A stretch of 24,871 nucleotides of DNA, taken from NCBI GenBank assembly GCA_029052085.1, contig JAIDJS010000219.1, positions 1-24,871 of the forward strand, in the 5' to 3' direction. A program made the position numbers and the translations under genes. Source of the stretch: Eubacterium sp. (GTDB taxonomy: Bacteria; Bacillota; Clostridia; Oscillospirales; Acutalibacteraceae). Position 1 is the stretch's first letter; each line of letters begins with the position of its first letter. The notes beneath the pieces are model-generated. The model searched no databases and was not told where the DNA came from. It worked only from the letters and a program-made list of their open reading frames with translations. Shown one piece after another: positions 22,878-24,871 of this stretch.

Positions 22878-24871
22878 ATGATGAAAAAAAGAGTATTAAG
22901 CATTTTTTTATCCATATTGACTATATTGCTTGTTATCCCAAGCATTCATTTTTCCGCAGAAGCGGCAACGGATTATTCGGATGAATTAAGAAAAAAAGGA
23001 TTTCCCGAAACGTATATTTCTTCATTAAATAAGCTGAAGCAGGCGCATCCGAACTGGAATTTCGAAGTGCTTAAGGTTGGAGAGACCTTTTCCTACTCCG
23101 TTTCACAGGAAAGAAAATCTCACTCTCAGCAGCTTATTCAGAATTATTCGGCAAACAACGGCAAGGGCTATTACTGCACCTGCAGCAAATGCTACAAAAA
23201 CGGCGCTCCGCTTGTTAAGGAATATCCAAACTGGGTTTCGGCTTCTCAGAAAGCAGTTGAATATTATCTGGATCCCCGAAACTTCCTTGATGAACAGCAT
23301 ATTTTCCAGTTTGAATCAAACCTATATAATGCAAGCCAGACACAGGCAGGCGTTGAAAGCATCCTTAAGGGAACCTGGATGTACAATGCAAATATAACTT
23401 ATAAAAACAAACAGGGATCAACTGTTACATATAAAAAAAATAACCAAACCGTGAAATATTCGCAGGCTATAATGGAGGCCTCAAAATACAGCGGACTTTC
23501 GGCATATTATCTGGCTTCCAAAATTGTTCAGGAGGTTGGAGGCAGCAAGCCTACCGCCGGAGGTGCCAGCGGAACATACTCTGGCTATAAGGGGATTTAT
23601 AATTATTATAATATAGGCGCAAATACCGGTGCAGCAGACGGATTAAAATGGGCAGCCACCGCTCCGAGCAACAGCTCCCACGTTCAGACAAGTTCCGGTG
23701 TTTCCGTTAATTTACGAAGCAAGCCAACAACAAATTCATCAATTGTAGCTTCTGTTCCGAGCGGAACAAGTGTTAAAAATTATGAATACACAGCTAAACA
23801 ATCCGACGGCTATAAATGGGTTAAGCTTACCAATGTATCCATAGGCGGAAAAACCTACACAGGATATATCCGTTCAGACTACTTTGTTGAAAAGGCCGGA
23901 AAAGATACCTATAACAGACCATGGACAAACCCTTATCTTTCAATCTACAACGGTGCAAAATGGATTGCAAATAATTTCGGAGATCAATACACAGGCTATC
24001 TTCAAAAATTCAATGTTAACCCTGCATCAAGCTATATGCACAGCCATGAATATATGGCAAATATTCAGGCAGCATCAACGGAAGCAGTAAAAACCTATAA
24101 TGCTTATAAAAATGTAGGCGCATTAAATAATGCAATTACATTTTCAATCCCTGTTTTTAATAATATGCCGGGGGCTTCACTTGCCGCTCCTAAATTAAAT
24201 CCGGTAAAAATCAATACTAACGGCAGCTTTACGCTCTCCTGGAATTCTGTTTCAAACGCAGATAAATATGAGCTTTATATCAAGCAGACGGACGGCTCAT
24301 ACAAGCTTATGAAAACCACTACAGCTACTTCATTTACTACTGCGGTTGCTACTATCGGCAGAACATATTCTTACAAAATTAAAGCGGTAAACAGCAAATA
24401 TAATATTTCCTCCGCTTTCAGCAATATCGAATCTGCAATATATGACAACAAGCTCAGCAAACCAAATATGAACAATGTAGTTATAAATGCAGATTGCAGC
24501 TTTAAACTTTCATGGAGTGCTGTTTCAGGTGCAGATAAATACGAAATTTACCTTCTTAATGCAAACGGAACTGCATATAATCTTATGAAAACCACAACTT
24601 CTACCTCGTTTACGACTGCTGTTGCCACATACGGCAGGAAGTATTCCTACAAGGTAAGGGCAGTAAACAGCAAAAACAAGGTTTATTCCGATTTCAGCAA
24701 TATTGTATCTGCTACCAACACAAAGCTTGCTGTTCCTACCTTCAATGCTGTTAAAGTAAATCCGGACTGCAGCTTTAATCTTTCATGGAGTGCTGTTTAC
24801 GGGGCAGACAAATATGAGATTTATCTTCTTGGATCCAACGGAAAATATAATCTTATGAAAACAACCACTAC
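22878..24871 (+). CDS. Secreted glucosaminidase-type cell-wall hydrolase with SH3b and Fn3-like repeats, 3' partial
   Basis: An open frame of 664 codons that runs off the window. AAAGGAGAG precedes ATG-ATG at 22878. Residues 1-29 are a signal peptide (KKR, a hydrophobic core, then SAEA-A). A GH73-like N-acetylglucosaminidase domain follows, with YYLDPRNFL, the likely catalytic Glu219 in SKIVQEVGG, and YSGYKGIYNYYNIGAN. A bacterial SH3 domain (about residues 272-340, SVNLRSKPTTNSSIVASVPSG) is inserted before the last part of the catalytic domain (RPWTNPYLSIYNGAKWIANNFG...). From about residue 437 come at least three Fn3-like repeats of about 90 residues. An early CTCSKC cluster (about residue 95) is odd. 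It probably cleaves the glycan chains of peptidoglycan during growth or separation. Confidence 0.85.
   Translation, partial: MMKKRVLSIFLSILTILLVIPSIHFSAEAATDYSDELRKKGFPETYISSLNKLKQAHPNWNFEVLKVGETFSYSVSQERKSHSQQLIQNYSANNGKGYYCTCSKCYKNGAPLVKEYPNWVSASQKAVEYYLDPRNFLDEQHIFQFESNLYNASQTQAGVESILKGTWMYNANITYKNKQGSTVTYKKNNQTVKYSQAIMEASKYSGLSAYYLASKIVQEVGGSKPTAGGASGTYSGYKGIYNYYNIGANTGAADGLKWAATAPSNSSHVQTSSGVSVNLRSKPTTNSSIVASVPSGTSVKNYEYTAKQSDGYKWVKLTNVSIGGKTYTGYIRSDYFVEKAGKDTYNRPWTNPYLSIYNGAKWIANNFGDQYTGYLQKFNVNPASSYMHSHEYMANIQAASTEAVKTYNAYKNVGALNNAITFSIPVFNNMPGASLAAPKLNPVKINTNGSFTLSWNSVSNADKYELYIKQTDGSYKLMKTTTATSFTTAVATIGRTYSYKIKAVNSKYNISSAFSNIESAIYDNKLSKPNMNNVVINADCSFKLSWSAVSGADKYEIYLLNANGTAYNLMKTTTSTSFTTAVATYGRKYSYKVRAVNSKNKVYSDFSNIVSATNTKLAVPTFNAVKVNPDCSFNLSWSAVYGADKYEIYLLGSNGKYNLMKTTT
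24186..24871 (+). repeat. In-frame tandem Fn3-like repeats of about 270 bases
   Basis: Units begin near 24186, 24450 and 24720; the last is cut by the window. Each encodes a first strand ending in SF-x-LSW, then ADKYE(L/I)Y, LMKTTT, TSFTTAVAT and the YSYK-(I/V)-(K/R)AVNSK segment. They are similar at base level, so unit number may vary by recombination. Confidence 0.75.

Overview
The window looks like chromosomal DNA of an anaerobic, low-to-moderate-GC Firmicute (class Clostridia, probably a gut Oscillospiraceae/Ruminococcaceae relative). The reasons are strong AGGAGG-type ribosome binding sites, TTGACA/TATAAT promoters, many intrinsic terminators, a shared ecfA1-ecfA2-ecfT energy module, two oxygen-sensitive glycyl-radical enzymes (PflB, NrdD) with NrdG, and Clostridia-type small proteins (DUF951, His-rich CsoR). 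Most genes are housekeeping and intact. The unusual material lies between them. All calls are from reading the sequence; no database search was possible.

Layout. 1-500: 3' part of tRNA-Gly(GCC) and a CsoR-family metal sensor. 500-3555 (minus): ecfA1-ecfA2-ecfT-methyltransferase, an overlapping operon, divergent from an ECF substrate-binding membrane protein (3736-4281). 4358-6297 (minus): an alpha/beta hydrolase and a three-S1-domain protein. 6357-11230 (plus): DUF951, prfA, a Sua5-CoaE fusion and an M18 aminopeptidase. This series is interrupted between prfA and sua5-coaE by a small inverted-repeat element carrying a DUF559 nuclease. 11805-14039 (minus): pflB. 14631-17334 (plus): nrdD-nrdG with a long AT-rich control region. 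17491-18273: a membrane-anchored C39-like peptidase. 18921-22642 (minus): glycolytic genes pgk, tpiA, gpmI. 22878 to the end: a secreted glucosaminidase with SH3b and Fn3-like repeats, cut off by the window edge.

Two accessory systems stand out. (1) A two-copy module at 11232-11795 (+) and 18287-18841 (-). Each copy has a near-identical promoter, then a roughly 170-nt structured RNA that starts at the first base of a long stem, then an intrinsic terminator inside a block of 40 identical bases, then a 99-aa XRE-type HTH protein (about two thirds identical between copies). The RNA stems differ in sequence but keep the same architecture. In both copies an apical AAAAACGC can pair with the GCGTTTTT just before the terminator, which would form a pseudoknot. 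Both copies begin directly after another gene's terminator. I recall a candidate 'HTH-XRE' RNA motif reported upstream of XRE genes in Clostridiales; this may be the same family. (2) An element at 7692-8133 in which the inverted repeat arms supply both the ribosome binding site and the last codons and stop of a DUF559 (PD-(D/E)xK-like) gene. A gene-less pair of the same arms lies between pgk and tpiA (21322-21423), and an extra solo arm lies at 8159-8207. The arms contain a conserved hairpin and a second hairpin whose sequence differs between copies while pairing is kept. This suggests a miniature mobile repeat family with a dedicated nuclease.
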